Source of the DNA: Flavobacterium crocinum
GTDB taxonomy: Bacteria; Bacteroidota; Bacteroidia; Flavobacteriales; Flavobacteriaceae
Assembly (NCBI RefSeq): GCF_003122385.1
Contig: NZ_CP029255.1
Span: 4,774,001 to 4,838,000 of the forward strand
Direction: 5' to 3'
Length of the DNA: 64,000 nt
Shown: positions 26,869-35,794 of the stretch, in pieces
How the letters are laid out: every line of letters begins with the position of its first letter
How positions within the stretch are numbered: position 1 is the first letter of the stretch
Made by a program: the position numbers and the translations under genes
Notes under the pieces: model-generated
Told to the model about the DNA's origin: nothing
What the model saw: the letters and a program-made list of their open reading frames with translations, nothing else
Database searches by the model: none

Positions 26869-28023
26869 TTATTTTAAATCGGCGTAAACTGTTTCCGGGC
26901 TTTGATTATGGGCTTTAATTTCAGTTCCTTCTTTTAGCGAAGCAACACCTTCTAATACGATTTGGTCACCAGCTTGTAAACCGCTTGTTACTACATAATA
27001 GTTTCCTGCTGTATTTTCAAGTACTGTGATATTAGCATTTCTCGTTTTACCATCTTTACCTAAAACTACTGCGAACATTTTATCCTGAAGTTCAAATGTT
27101 GCACTTTGAGGAATAATAATTCCGGCTTTTACTTCTTTTGGAATACGAACTGTAGTACTGCTTCCGCTTCTGATAATTCCTTTTGGATTTGGAAAACGAG
27201 CTCTTACATTTACGGTACCGGTTTCTGTATTGATTAATCCGTTTACCGTTTCAATATGTCCTTTTTGATCATAAGCAGAACCGTCTGAAAGCACCAGAGA
27301 AACTGCTGGCATATTTTTCAATTTTTGGTTTAATGAAGCTCCCGCATCTTTAGTAAAATTCAATAATGATTTCTCATTCATTGCAAAATACGCATATACA
27401 TTACCAATGCTTGAAACTGTTGTTAAAGGTTCGGTCGTATTGGAACTTACCAAACTTCCTAAACGGAAAGGAATTGAGCCAACAACTCCATTTACAGGAC
27501 TTGTAACGGTAGTATATCCTAAATTAACTTTAGCATTTACCAAAGCTGCATTAGCCTGAGCTAAAGCTGCCAAAGCCGACTCATAAGTATATTGAGCTGA
27601 TTCTAAATCGTACTTACTGATAATTCCTTTTTCTACTAAAGGTTTTACTTTGTTTACAGCCAATTTTGCTGCGCTTAAATCTGCCTGAGCACTTTTAATA
27701 CTTGCAGTTGCTGTACGAACTTGCTGCTCATATTCCGGAGCGCTGATTTTAAATAAAGGTTGTCCCGCTTTTACTACAGCTCCTTCGTCAACAAAAATTT
27801 TATCGATATAACCTTCAACTCTTGGACGAATCTCTATGTTTTGCTGCCCTTGAATACTAGCAGGAAAATCGCTGTTTAGTGTAGCAGATTCCGGCTGTAA
27901 TGTCACAGTCTTATACTCTTTTATCTGCGGTGCTCCGCCAGCCTGAGCCGACTTATCATTTTTACCACAAGATGCGATAATAAATGCTGCTGCGAGAATA
28001 CTTAAAAATGATTGCTTATTCAT
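26869..28023 (-). CDS. RND periplasmic adaptor lipoprotein (AcrA type)
   Basis: The 384 residues carry a lipobox (IIASC, Cys19), the lipoyl half-motif IEIRPRVEGYIDKIFVDEG near 65, a coiled hairpin (ASIKSAQADLSAAKLAVNKV), the second lipoyl half NLGYTTVTSPVNGVVG near 170, and C-terminal beta-barrel segments (TVRIPKEV, IIIPQSATFELQ). It bridges pump and outer-membrane channel. It is the first gene of the operon; no TAnnTTTG promoter stood out in the 240-bp divergent gap. An 11-bp inverted repeat lies there (28131-28194). Confidence 0.94.
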   Translation of the reverse strand: MNKQSFLSILAAAFIIASCGKNDKSAQAGGAPQIKEYKTVTLQPESATLNSDFPASIQGQQNIEIRPRVEGYIDKIFVDEGAVVKAGQPLFKISAPEYEQQVRTATASIKSAQADLSAAKLAVNKVKPLVEKGIISKYDLESAQYTYESALAALAQANAALVNAKVNLGYTTVTSPVNGVVGSIPFRLGSLVSSNTTEPLTTVSSIGNVYAYFAMNEKSLLNFTKDAGASLNQKLKNMPAVSLVLSDGSAYDQKGHIETVNGLINTETGTVNVRARFPNPKGIIRSGSSTTVRIPKEVKAGIIIPQSATFELQDKMFAVVLGKDGKTRNANITVLENTAGNYYVVTSGLQAGDQIVLEGVASLKEGTEIKAHNQSPETVYADLK

Positions 28024-28130
28024 TGTGAAAAATGTGTGATTATCGATTATATGACAACAAAAGAACTAAAATATAACAAACGAAAATTTTCAAATAGACG
28101 AAGAGTGAAAGATAATCGATAAAGGCAACC

Positions 28131-28194
28131 TTAGAACCGATGGACTTTTTGAAAATATTAAACAAGCGTTTAATTTTTGTCTTATCGGTTCTAA
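28131..28194. promoter_or_regulatory. Spaced inverted repeat in divergent control region
   Basis: TTAGAACCGAT at 28131-28141 and ATCGGTTCTAA at 28184-28194 are perfect 11-bp complements separated by 42 bp. They lie between the efflux operon and the two-component genes. They could be a paired operator or an RNA hairpin; nothing decides between these. Confidence 0.4.
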
Positions 28195-28288
28195 AACACT
28201 TTTTAGAGATTCTAAATCCCTGTTGGGCGATTGCCTAAAAATTGTATTCGAATAAAATGTAATATTGCCCTTAAAACTACAAACTGCA

Positions 28289-29338
28289 ATGACACCTAAC
28301 TTTTTTAGACCCTACTTATTCACTGGATTACACATTCTTGGATGGTTATTATTAGGGTATCTTATGCTGTTTTATATTCCATTAACCTGGAATGTAGTGC
28401 TTCCGTCGGCATTTTGGCTTTGGCAGAGCATTATTTTATTTTTACTGATTGTTGTTTTTTATTCGACAGCAAAAATCATTGTACCCAAAACAATTATAAA
28501 AGACAATACCTCTCCCTTTTTACTTTGGGCATTGCTGGCTATTTTAAGCATGCAGTTAATTGCCTATTTTTATACTTCTCAAACAGATCTTCACAATCAA
28601 ATTAGTAAGGCAATTGGTTTTACAAAATATAAAAATCCTTATTTCGATAACTATGTTTTTACACTGACACTGTTGGTTTTAGGAATAAGCACAAGCTGGG
28701 CGATGCTGCAATATTGGCAGAAAGCCGCACAACACAAACAAAAATTAGAACAAGATAAAACTGCAGCCGAACTGGCAATGCTGAAAGCGCAGATTAATCC
28801 GCATTTTTTCTTTAACTCCCTAAACAGTATTTATTCGCTTACTTATACTGACATTGAAGATTCTCGAAATGCCCTGCATACTTTAAGCCGAATGATGCGC
28901 TATTTGCTTTACAGCACTGAAGGTGAAAGAACTACTTTATTAAAAGAAGTCGAATTTCTAAAAGACTTCATTGCTTTAATGAAGCTGCGCGCCAACAGTA
29001 AACTAACCATTACAACAGACATTCCTGAAAAACTGCATGATTACCCAATTGTTCCCATGTTATTACTACCTTTAGTAGAAAATGCATTCAAACATGGTGT
29101 GCACGCCACTGATAAAAGCGAAATACACATTAAACTTGTACAAAACGGAACCGATTTAGATTTTGAAGTAGAAAACACTTTCTTCGAAAAAGTCTCTGTT
29201 CCCGATGAAGGCGGAATCGGTTTAACCAATACCAAACGCAGACTGCATTTGATTTACCCAAATCATCATTTTATGACTTTTGGCGTAACTCCTGATGGAA
29301 CTTATAAAATTAAATTGAAAATAACTTTAGAGCAATGA
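28289..29338 (+). CDS. LytS/YehU-type sensor histidine kinase
   Basis: I chose the ATG at 28289 over an in-frame TTG at 28265, giving 349 residues. Four predicted membrane helices (about residues 13-30, 38-60, 76-95, 123-142) lead to the His_kinase segment AQINPHFFFNSLNS (His172, the likely phosphorylation site) and an N-box LLLPLVENAFKHGV. The GGIGLTNTKRRL motif closes the ATPase domain. It would sense a membrane or ligand signal and phosphorylate the response regulator, whose ATG overlaps its stop (ATGA). No periplasmic sensor domain is obvious. Its nearness to the efflux operon suggests, but does not prove, control of that operon. Confidence 0.92.
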   Translation: MTPNFFRPYLFTGLHILGWLLLGYLMLFYIPLTWNVVLPSAFWLWQSIILFLLIVVFYSTAKIIVPKTIIKDNTSPFLLWALLAILSMQLIAYFYTSQTDLHNQISKAIGFTKYKNPYFDNYVFTLTLLVLGISTSWAMLQYWQKAAQHKQKLEQDKTAAELAMLKAQINPHFFFNSLNSIYSLTYTDIEDSRNALHTLSRMMRYLLYSTEGERTTLLKEVEFLKDFIALMKLRANSKLTITTDIPEKLHDYPIVPMLLLPLVENAFKHGVHATDKSEIHIKLVQNGTDLDFEVENTFFEKVSVPDEGGIGLTNTKRRLHLIYPNHHFMTFGVTPDGTYKIKLKITLEQ

Positions 29339-30069
29339 CCGTATTAAGATGTATAGCAGTAGATGATGAACCATTAGCTTTAAAATTGGTAGAAACTTTT
29401 ATTCAGCAGACACCATTTTTAGAATTAATTACTACCTGCGACAACGCTGTAGATGCGATGGGTATTATTAGAGCAGAAAAACCAGATGTCGTTTTCTTAG
29501 ACATTAATATGCCCAATCTAACAGGAATGGAATTAGCAAGACTTTTACAAGAACAGCCTGGACCTCTTCCTAAAATCGTTTTTACAACAGCTTACAACCA
29601 TTATGCAATTGAAGGTTATCGTGTTAATGCCGTAGATTATCTTTTAAAGCCTTTCAGTTACGAAGAATTCCTGCGCGCAGCTAATAAAGTGCTGCAATTA
29701 CATGAAGAAGCCAATAATAATGCCTTTCAAAACATTGCAGCCGATGATGAATTTATCTTTTTAAAAGTCGAGTACCAGTGGGTTCGTATTTCATTAAAAG
29801 ACATTTGTTATATCGAAAGTTTAAAAGATTACGTAAAAGTACATCTTGAAGATTCGCAGAAAGCTGTACTCTCACTTATATCCCTTAAAGCTTTAGAAGA
29901 AAAACTTCCGTCAGCAAAATTCATGCGAGTTCACCGCTCTTTCATTGTTTCATTAGATAAAATAAGCGCCATTACTAAGAACTCCATTTTTATTGATAAG
30001 ATAGAAATTACAGTTGGCGAACAATATAAAGAAGCCTTTAAAGTAATGGTTGATAAATGGCTTAAATAA
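29335..30069 (+). CDS. LytTR-family response regulator
   Basis: The 244 residues start with a receiver domain (acidic pocket around DDE at residues 10-12, phospho-acceptor Asp56 in VVFLDINMP, FTTAYNHYAIEGY, and Lys in YLLKPFSYEEF). A LytTR DNA-binding domain follows (residues about 140-240: ICYIESLKDYVKVHLED, KFMRVHRSFIVSLDKISAI). It is translationally coupled to the kinase. LytTR proteins bind direct repeats upstream of targets. Confidence 0.94.
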   Translation: MTVLRCIAVDDEPLALKLVETFIQQTPFLELITTCDNAVDAMGIIRAEKPDVVFLDINMPNLTGMELARLLQEQPGPLPKIVFTTAYNHYAIEGYRVNAVDYLLKPFSYEEFLRAANKVLQLHEEANNNAFQNIAADDEFIFLKVEYQWVRISLKDICYIESLKDYVKVHLEDSQKAVLSLISLKALEEKLPSAKFMRVHRSFIVSLDKISAITKNSIFIDKIEITVGEQYKEAFKVMVDKWLK

Positions 30070-30088
30070 AATTAGAATACAAAAAATT

Positions 30089-30382
30089 ATGGAAAAAAGA
30101 TCAAACAAATATTACTTAACATTAAGTCTTAAGCAATACGCAAATGGTGAAACTGAACCTGCAAAAGAATTAGGAATCGAATTTGATAATCACGATGAAA
30201 TTTTTGGAATCATTGACAGAATCAAAGAAAAGAACATTTTTGCTGACGATTCAGAAGCTGTTCAGTTTGCAATCGGATTAAAATTATTTAGCGAAATCAA
30301 AATTAAAAATCGCAAAAATCCACTTTTTGAAGAATTAAATGAAGTTTTTCCTGTCTTCATGAAAAAACTAAAAAGTCTTTAA
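30089..30382 (+). CDS. DUF3861 family protein
   Basis: This 97-residue cytoplasmic protein uses the ATG at 30089; the frame extends upstream but overlaps the regulator. The sequence NKYYLTLSLKQYANGE, FDNHDEIFGIIDRIKEKN, FAIGLKLFSEI and KNRKNPLFEEL matches my recollection of DUF3861. The function is unknown. It follows the response regulator by 19 bp and may be cotranscribed with it. Charged and mostly helical, it has no membrane segment. Confidence 0.75.
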   Translation: MEKRSNKYYLTLSLKQYANGETEPAKELGIEFDNHDEIFGIIDRIKEKNIFADDSEAVQFAIGLKLFSEIKIKNRKNPLFEELNEVFPVFMKKLKSL

Positions 30383-30737
30383 GAATCCCTTTAAATTCAA
30401 GACCTCATCGATATTGCCTTTCAAAATTTGAATGTTAAATTTAAGATACGAAATAAATAATCTAATTTTTATTGACAATAATCTCTCACAAATTTCCGTT
30501 TCAATTAAGCATGTCCCACTAAATGCTTTTCCAAAAGAAGTTTAATTTCTGCTTTTTGAAATTCTTTTGCTTCAGATAAAATGGCACAAAGCATTTAGGC
30601 ATTCTTAATTGAAAATATAATGAGAATTTATTTCGAAACTGACCATTTCATTTTAAATAAATCTCCAAAAACAATCTTCTCTTTCGAAATGTTCGATAAT
30701 GCATAATTTATTTTTTAACCATTAAAATGAAAGCATT
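30383..30737. other. Intergenic stretch with loose inverted repeat, no gene seen
   Basis: TTTCAATTAAGCATG near 30507 and CATTCTTAATTGAAAA near 30598, together with ACTAAATGCTTTT and CAAAGCATTTAG, form an imperfect hairpin of about 110 bases. No ORF or clear promoter was found. Confidence 0.5.
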
Positions 30738-31964
30738 ATGATAATTCAAAAAAGTATTTTACTTCTTGTTGGTGTCTTAGCCTTAAGCAGTTGTTCCAAC
30801 AATGACAATGATGACAATACCAATACAGGACCAACAGGACCACCTGTAGAAACTGGTACTGCCAACACTACCTATCAGCCAGCATTTTCCGGACAAACAC
30901 GTGCAGGAAGCATTCAGACTACCACCGAAATTGAATCTAAAGTTATCACCAGCGGTTTAAGCGCTCCCTGGGGCGTTGCTTATCTTCCTGACGGACGTCT
31001 TTTGGTTACTGAAAAAGCGGGAAATATCAAAATTGTTACTCAAGCGGGGGTAATTGGTAATGCCTTAACAGGAGTTCCAGCAGTTAATCCAGCAGACCAG
31101 GGAGGTTTACTAGGAATTTGCCTTGATCCTGCTTTTGAAACAAATAGAATGATTTATTGGGCATTTTCAGAAGCTGTAGCAGGCGGCAATATCACAGCGG
31201 TTGCAAAAGCAAGAATATCTAATAATGAAACTGCTCTTGAAAACGTGACCGTTATTTATCGTTCTAATACACCTAATGCCAGCACACTGCATTATGGAGG
31301 CCGTGTTTTATTTGATAAAACCGGAAATTTATTTGTAAGTATTGGAGAGCGATCTGTATTAGAAACTCGCCCATTGGCACAGGCTGTAAACAGTAGTTTA
31401 GGAAAAGTTGTCCGAATTACAACTAACGGACAAGCCGCTACAGGGAATCCAACTTTTACAGGAACTGGTGCTTTGTCTGAACTTTACAGTATCGGTCATA
31501 GAAATCCACAAGGATTGGCACTTCACCCAACAAGCGGAGAATTGTGGCAGAGCGAACACGGGCCAAGAGGCGGCGATGAGATTAACAGAATTAAAGCGGG
31601 AGCTAATTATGGATGGCCGACAATAACTTACGGAATTGAATATGGCGGTGCAAAAATTGGAGACGGAATTACACAAAAAGAGGGAATGGAACAACCCGTT
31701 TATTATTGGGATCCTGTAGTTTCTCCAAGCGGAATGACATTCTATACGGGAAAAAGAGTTCCGGAATGGGAAAACAATTTATTTATAGGCGCTTTAAGTG
31801 GCATGCATATTGTGCGTTTAGCTTTTAAAGACAATAAAGTGGCCGGAGAAGAAAGATTACTGGCCGGAGAAGGTCAAAGATTTAGAGATATTACACAAGG
31901 AAAAGATGAAGCATTATACGCCGTTACCGATCAAGGAAGACTTTACAAAATTGATAAAAAATAG
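30738..31964 (+). CDS. PQQ-dependent sugar dehydrogenase-family lipoprotein
   Basis: The 408 residues carry a lipobox (LALSSC, Cys19), a short Asn/Asp/Thr linker, then the GSDH-type six-bladed propeller: APWGVAYLPDGRLLVTEKAG near 75, DQGGLLGICLDP, the HYGGRVLFD strand, SIGHRNPQGLALHP near 250, EHGPRGGDEINRIKAGANYG near 270, and SGMTFYTGKR near 330. Such proteins oxidise aldose sugars with PQQ and calcium, passing electrons to a quinone or acceptor. Many genomes carry the gene without PQQ synthesis, so cofactor supply is uncertain. It is a single-gene unit ending at a strong terminator. Confidence 0.85.
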   Translation: MIIQKSILLLVGVLALSSCSNNDNDDNTNTGPTGPPVETGTANTTYQPAFSGQTRAGSIQTTTEIESKVITSGLSAPWGVAYLPDGRLLVTEKAGNIKIVTQAGVIGNALTGVPAVNPADQGGLLGICLDPAFETNRMIYWAFSEAVAGGNITAVAKARISNNETALENVTVIYRSNTPNASTLHYGGRVLFDKTGNLFVSIGERSVLETRPLAQAVNSSLGKVVRITTNGQAATGNPTFTGTGALSELYSIGHRNPQGLALHPTSGELWQSEHGPRGGDEINRIKAGANYGWPTITYGIEYGGAKIGDGITQKEGMEQPVYYWDPVVSPSGMTFYTGKRVPEWENNLFIGALSGMHIVRLAFKDNKVAGEERLLAGEGQRFRDITQGKDEALYAVTDQGRLYKIDKK

Positions 31965-31991
31965 AAAGTAAACTTGTTCATTATACTAGCC

Positions 31992-32020
31992 AAAAACGCC
32001 CCAATATGGGGCGTTTCGTA
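31992..32020 (+). terminator. Rho-independent terminator
   Basis: AAACGCCCC / GGGGCGTTT with a 5-base loop is followed by a T-rich run, 28 bp after the sugar dehydrogenase stop. Confidence 0.85.
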
Positions 32021-32034
32021 TTTTTAAAAATTTT

Positions 32035-32220
32035 GTTTCAGGTTTCAAGTTTCAGGTTGCTATGCTTTGTGTTTTTCTCACCGCAAAGCACGCAAGGTTT
32101 TTTGATATGTAAAATCTATAGAAAACGCAAAGTTCGCAAAGCTTTGTGTAAAAACTTTGCGAACCTTGCGGTTATGTATCCATATCGTATATCAACCTGA
32201 AACTTGAAACCTGAAACAAA
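32035..32220. repeat. Nested inverted repeat: TTTCAGGTTTCAAG ends around a CCGCAAAG element
   Basis: Outer arms TTTCAGGTTTCAAGTTTCAG and CTGAAACTTGAAACCTGAAA are perfect complements. Inside, CCGCAAAGCACGCAAGG and AACGCAAAGTTCGCAAAGC pair with TTTGCGAACCTTGCGG. The inner family is the same as at 44156-44333 and 63286-63422. Confidence 0.8.
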
Positions 32221-32224
32221 AAAA

Positions 32225-32839
32225 TTAAGCTTTCGCTTTTCTTTTTACTGTACAGCCAATTTCTTTTGTTTGCGTGATAGCTGGTTTTTGTCCGCTTTTT
32301 AGTGAAGCAATTACATCTTCAGCATATTTTACTTTATCGGCTTTGTTTCCTTCCGGATCGTTGTCGATCGCTCCAACGTATTCTACAACGTTTCCTTTTG
32401 AAGTTTTAGAAATAATGAAAACATGTGGTGTACGTTTTGCGCCGTATTCATCTGTAATTTTTTGTCCCGGATCAAATAAATATGGGAAAGGATATTTCTT
32501 CTCTTTTGCCAAATCCTGCATTTTAGCAAAAGTATCTGCAGTAGAAGCTTCTGGATCGTTTGGATTAATTGCAATTACAGGATATCCTTGTGGTCTGAAT
32601 TTTTTATCTAAATCGATAATTCTCTGCTCATAGCCAATTGCATACGGACAAGTATTACAAGTAAAAACAACGATGTAACCTTTTGCATCTTTAAAAGTTC
32701 CAAAAGAAACTTCTTTGTTGTCAACATTCTTTAGCTTAAAATCTGGTGCTTTATCTCCTGCTTTAAGAGTTGTTCCTGTCTGCGCCTGCGCCAGAAAAGC
32801 AGAAAACGCTAACGCGAATAATAAAATTATTTTTTTCAT
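32225..32839 (-). CDS. Exported thioredoxin-like (peroxiredoxin/TlpA-type) protein
   Basis: The 204 residues have a signal peptide ending FLAQAQ, then the AhpC/TlpA thioredoxin fold: GDKAPDFKLKNVDNKEVSF near 28-46, VVFTCNTCPYAIGYEQR with a CNTC redox pair near residue 60, a long insertion, and the cis-proline motif KRTPHVFII near 140. It may reduce peroxides or disulfides in the periplasm. It lies 12 bp downstream of another thioredoxin-like gene, so the two probably form an operon. Confidence 0.86.
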   Translation of the reverse strand: MKKIILLFALAFSAFLAQAQTGTTLKAGDKAPDFKLKNVDNKEVSFGTFKDAKGYIVVFTCNTCPYAIGYEQRIIDLDKKFRPQGYPVIAINPNDPEASTADTFAKMQDLAKEKKYPFPYLFDPGQKITDEYGAKRTPHVFIISKTSKGNVVEYVGAIDNDPEGNKADKVKYAEDVIASLKSGQKPAITQTKEIGCTVKRKAKA

Positions 32840-32851
32840 GGTTTACGGATT

Positions 32852-33328
32852 TTATAGTTTTTTATATTCAGTTAATAATTGTTCATAGGTAAATTCACTT
32901 TCTACAAATTTTCGTTTGTCTCCTTTTATAAAAAGTGTTGCCGGAATACTTCCTGACCAGCTTGCATCAATTCGGTCAATGAATTCCTGCGGATTGCTTT
33001 CGTTTAAAAGAAATACTTCATTTTTTAGATTTTTCTTTTTCACAAACGGAATAACATTCGATTCTAATTTGGATTTAAAATCAAGACTCACTAATAAAAC
33101 AGCCAGTTTTTCTGATTTATGTTCGGTACTTAATTTTTCAAAATGGGGTAATTCTTTTATACATGGAGCGCACCATGTTGCCCAAAAATTAACAACATAA
33201 GTACTGTCTTTTCCGTTTTTGATTCTTTCATTCAACTGACCGATATTCATCAGTTTAACTTTCTGACTGTATGCTGAAGCGGAAAAAATAGTGAATATAA
33301 ATATAGAGAGAACTGATTTGATTTTCAT
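32852..33328 (-). CDS. Exported TlpA-like thiol:disulfide oxidoreductase
   Basis: The 158-residue protein has a signal peptide (VLSIFIFTIFSASAYS) and a thioredoxin domain with NFWATWCAPCIKELPHFEKL, the standard W-C-x-x-C redox site near residue 50, and the cis-proline region SGSIPATLFIKG near 128. It is expected to keep periplasmic thiols reduced, for example for cytochrome or metal-site maturation. First gene of a two-gene unit with the peroxiredoxin-like gene. Confidence 0.88.
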   Translation of the reverse strand: MKIKSVLSIFIFTIFSASAYSQKVKLMNIGQLNERIKNGKDSTYVVNFWATWCAPCIKELPHFEKLSTEHKSEKLAVLLVSLDFKSKLESNVIPFVKKKNLKNEVFLLNESNPQEFIDRIDASWSGSIPATLFIKGDKRKFVESEFTYEQLLTEYKKL

Positions 33329-33460
33329 AAAAAACGCTTTAGGATTAATTTGAGCCTTACAAATATAAACTAATGGAATCTTACTTTTTGTTAATGAAAA
33401 TTTAACGAGTCTTTTTTTGAGATGCTAAGAGACTAAAACTCTAAGTTGCTAAGATTTATG

Positions 33461-33790
33461 AATCGTTCCTATGGAACTTTATAATCTTTGTACATATTAT
33501 ACAACGGATTTAAATCCGTTGCTACAAAATGAAACATTCCTACGGAATTTCCGGATTTTGTATTTGGAAAGAATCGTATTCAAACATAATATAAAAAGAA
33601 CCATCGGTTCGACCGTATTTTGTAGCGCTGGATTTTAATCCAGCGTCAAGAAACCGTACAGCAAAAGAGAGCCATAGGTTCGGCACATTTTTAATCAATA
33701 TGTATCGTTCCTATGGAACTTTAAAATCTTTGTCCATACCATACAACGGATTAAAATCCGTTGCTACAAAATGGAACATTCCTACGGAAT
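33461..33790. repeat. Duplicated repeat cassette, GTTCCTATGGAAC family
   Basis: Two direct copies (about 33461-33551 and 33703-33790) share the order GTTCCTATGGAAC, ATACAACGGATT, AATCCGTTGCTACAAAATG and CATTCCTACGGAATTT. Between them is a related but different unit (GTAGCGCTGGATTTTAATCC). The second copy supplies the last codons and TAG stop of the minus-strand gene ending at 33782. The 453-bp gap holds no other gene. Confidence 0.8.
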
Positions 33791-34438
33791 TTTAAAAGAA
33801 ACTAAAATCTTATTCAATTCAATTACATTTTCCCTATAACGTGGATAAACATCAATATTCCTTACACTATGATTCTGATTATTGGTCATCCCAACTCCTT
33901 CTATTTCTGAAAATCCGGATTCCATAATTAAACCATTTAAAATACAATCGGCTATATATTCAGAATGAGTTTCAAATTTTGGAATTAATTCAAGGTGTTT
34001 GGAAATAAACGGTTTTAGAATAACTCTTTGATCTTCTTTAATTCCTGTCATTGGCAAAAAAAGAAGAAATAATTCAGGATATTTTTCAAATGCTAATAAT
34101 TCTTCTAAAGTAAAAAACCACGCTTCAAAATGTCCGCCCAGATTTCCAATATAAATATCATTAAGGAAAAAATTGATTTCATACTCCTGGAATTCAATCG
34201 CGTAATTTAAATTATCATTGATTTTTTCTGCAATGTATCTTGGATTTTCTTCTATATCTTCTTCATTAAGAAACAATCTTTCCCATTCATATGCTTTCGT
34301 TTCATCTGTTTTTACTACTTCCAGAACCTCATCAATGTTTATTTCTTTTTCATGATCGCAACCTCTTGACCAGCAGAAATAAAATTTCCAGAAAAAAGTG
34401 TTATTACTGATTTCGTCTAGTTGAATTTTTCTATTCAT
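33782..34438 (-). CDS. Uncharacterised protein in immunity-like array
   Basis: The 218 residues are not assigned to a family with confidence. It opens with an aromatic stretch (NTFFWKFYFCWSRGCDHEKE) and contains NLGGHFEAWFFTLEELLAFE near 115 and PYLIK-like helices after it. The protein is acidic, soluble and has no signal peptide. These traits and the neighbours resemble immunity proteins of polymorphic toxin systems. Its start overlaps the previous stop by 8 bp. The final codons (K-I-P-stop) come from a dispersed repeat, so the original C-terminus may have been changed by repeat insertion. Confidence 0.65.
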   Translation of the reverse strand: MNRKIQLDEISNNTFFWKFYFCWSRGCDHEKEINIDEVLEVVKTDETKAYEWERLFLNEEDIEENPRYIAEKINDNLNYAIEFQEYEINFFLNDIYIGNLGGHFEAWFFTLEELLAFEKYPELFLLFLPMTGIKEDQRVILKPFISKHLELIPKFETHSEYIADCILNGLIMESGFSEIEGVGMTNNQNHSVRNIDVYPRYRENVIELNKILVSFKIP

Positions 34439-35024
34439 GTATCTCTACTTTAAAAGGATAAGTAAAATCAGCCGTATAATCTTGTTTTTCAACAGAAGAT
34501 TTTAATACGAACTCAAAAGTAGGTTCCATACTTTCAAACTCTTCTATTTCTCCCGATACTGTTTCTACTTTTAAAAGTTGTTTGGTTAATCCAGCTAAAA
34601 TAATAACCGAATACCAGCCATTTGGCAATTCTATTGTTGCGTGTTTATATTTCTTTAATAATCCTAATTTGGTTTCTGTAAAATCTCTTAAATAGGGAAT
34701 TGTATAAAGATAAATTCTGCCATTCACTACCTTCAAACAATATCCATCACGTTGATGCTGCACTTCGTTTCCTTGTTTCAACAACTCTGGCGTTTCATCT
34801 GATAAATTAAAATAAACGGTATAAGGATAATTTTCAATTCCTATCATGGGTACTATTACTCCTTCTTCTACAACTCGGTCACCGGTTTCTTCTGTGGTAA
34901 ATTCCGTAAGAAGGTCATCGGGAAGGTTATTCTTTATCTTGTATTGAAGTAAATAATCGGGATCACCCAGAATAAAATAATCCATTAGATCATTTAAAAC
35001 TTCATCAAATTTATATAATGCCAT
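34431..35024 (-). CDS. Uncharacterised protein in immunity-like array
   Basis: I chose the ATG at 35024 (MALYKFDEV), 4 bp after the upstream stop; the longer frame overlaps that gene by 50 bp. The product is 197 residues, soluble and acidic. It has an N-terminal helix (DEVLNDLMDYFILGDPDYLL) and a beta-rich remainder (GWYSVIILAGLTKQ near 150). I do not recognise the family. Close packing with both neighbours implies one transcript. Confidence 0.65.
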   Translation of the reverse strand: MALYKFDEVLNDLMDYFILGDPDYLLQYKIKNNLPDDLLTEFTTEETGDRVVEEGVIVPMIGIENYPYTVYFNLSDETPELLKQGNEVQHQRDGYCLKVVNGRIYLYTIPYLRDFTETKLGLLKKYKHATIELPNGWYSVIILAGLTKQLLKVETVSGEIEEFESMEPTFEFVLKSSVEKQDYTADFTYPFKVEIHE

Positions 35025-35028
35025 AATT

Positions 35029-35781
35029 TTAGAGTTTGGTTCTTTTTCCCATATAGTAACTGTATTCTTTATCAAAAGCATATCCTCTTTCGTTGATCAC
35101 TTTAAAGTGAAAATCATTCAGACTTTTCGATTTTATTGCTTTCACTTCATTACTTATTGTTCTGATGAAATAAGCTTGTTTATTGTCTTTGGCATAAAAT
35201 GCATTATCGCATTCCAGATAATAAGTACCGTCTAAGCATTCGTCCAATATTTTAAATGTTTTTGGATCTGCTTCCGGAATTATCTCTCCTCTAAAGAAAA
35301 CATGATCTTTATCCATTGCCAGATTTTCGATTAATTCAGGATGTGGAATTGTAAAAGATTCCAAATCGACATTTTCAATTCGTTTTACATCTCCAAAATA
35401 CAGTTGATCCTCAACTTGAATGTGATAGTTGTTAAGATGTTTTGCTTTACTAAGATCAAAAGGCATTTTATCATCGTGGCGATAATAGTTTCCGTTGGAG
35501 AAAGTATATCCTTTTTGAATGTCTATGATTTTAAAATTATCTGGTTTTGCATCTTCTATTATTGAAAAAGCGGTAAAAGCACTTTGGATATAAACATGAT
35601 TTTTATCTGCAAAATAGATTGTAGAAGCAAAACCATCATTATCAAATTCTGCGTTAGTGGCAACTATTACAAAAGTCTCAAAGTCAATTGTTTTATAAAA
35701 CTTTTTAAACACTTCACTGTCATAACAAAGAATAAATTTATTGTCTATAATTTTATAACCGTGTCCTAAATCTTTTATCAT
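35029..35781 (-). CDS. DKNYY-repeat protein in immunity-like array
   Basis: The 250 residues consist of repeated units of the form D-K-x-x-V-Y/F...A-D-x-x-T-F-K-I-L, for example FADKNHVYIQSAF, MDKDHVFFRGEIIPEADPKT and AKDNKQAYFIRT. This is the DKNYY family pattern. There is no signal peptide, unlike many secreted DKNYY proteins. The molecular role is unknown. The family is common near toxin-immunity genes, which fits the array. Confidence 0.75.
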   Translation of the reverse strand: MIKDLGHGYKIIDNKFILCYDSEVFKKFYKTIDFETFVIVATNAEFDNDGFASTIYFADKNHVYIQSAFTAFSIIEDAKPDNFKIIDIQKGYTFSNGNYYRHDDKMPFDLSKAKHLNNYHIQVEDQLYFGDVKRIENVDLESFTIPHPELIENLAMDKDHVFFRGEIIPEADPKTFKILDECLDGTYYLECDNAFYAKDNKQAYFIRTISNEVKAIKSKSLNDFHFKVINERGYAFDKEYSYYMGKRTKL

Positions 35782-35794
35782 TTTGATTTTTTTT

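Noticed and set aside
33461..33790. Repeated units resembling a short CRISPR array
   Set aside because: There are only two long units, about 240 bp apart, each with internal hairpins, and no regular spacers or cas genes.
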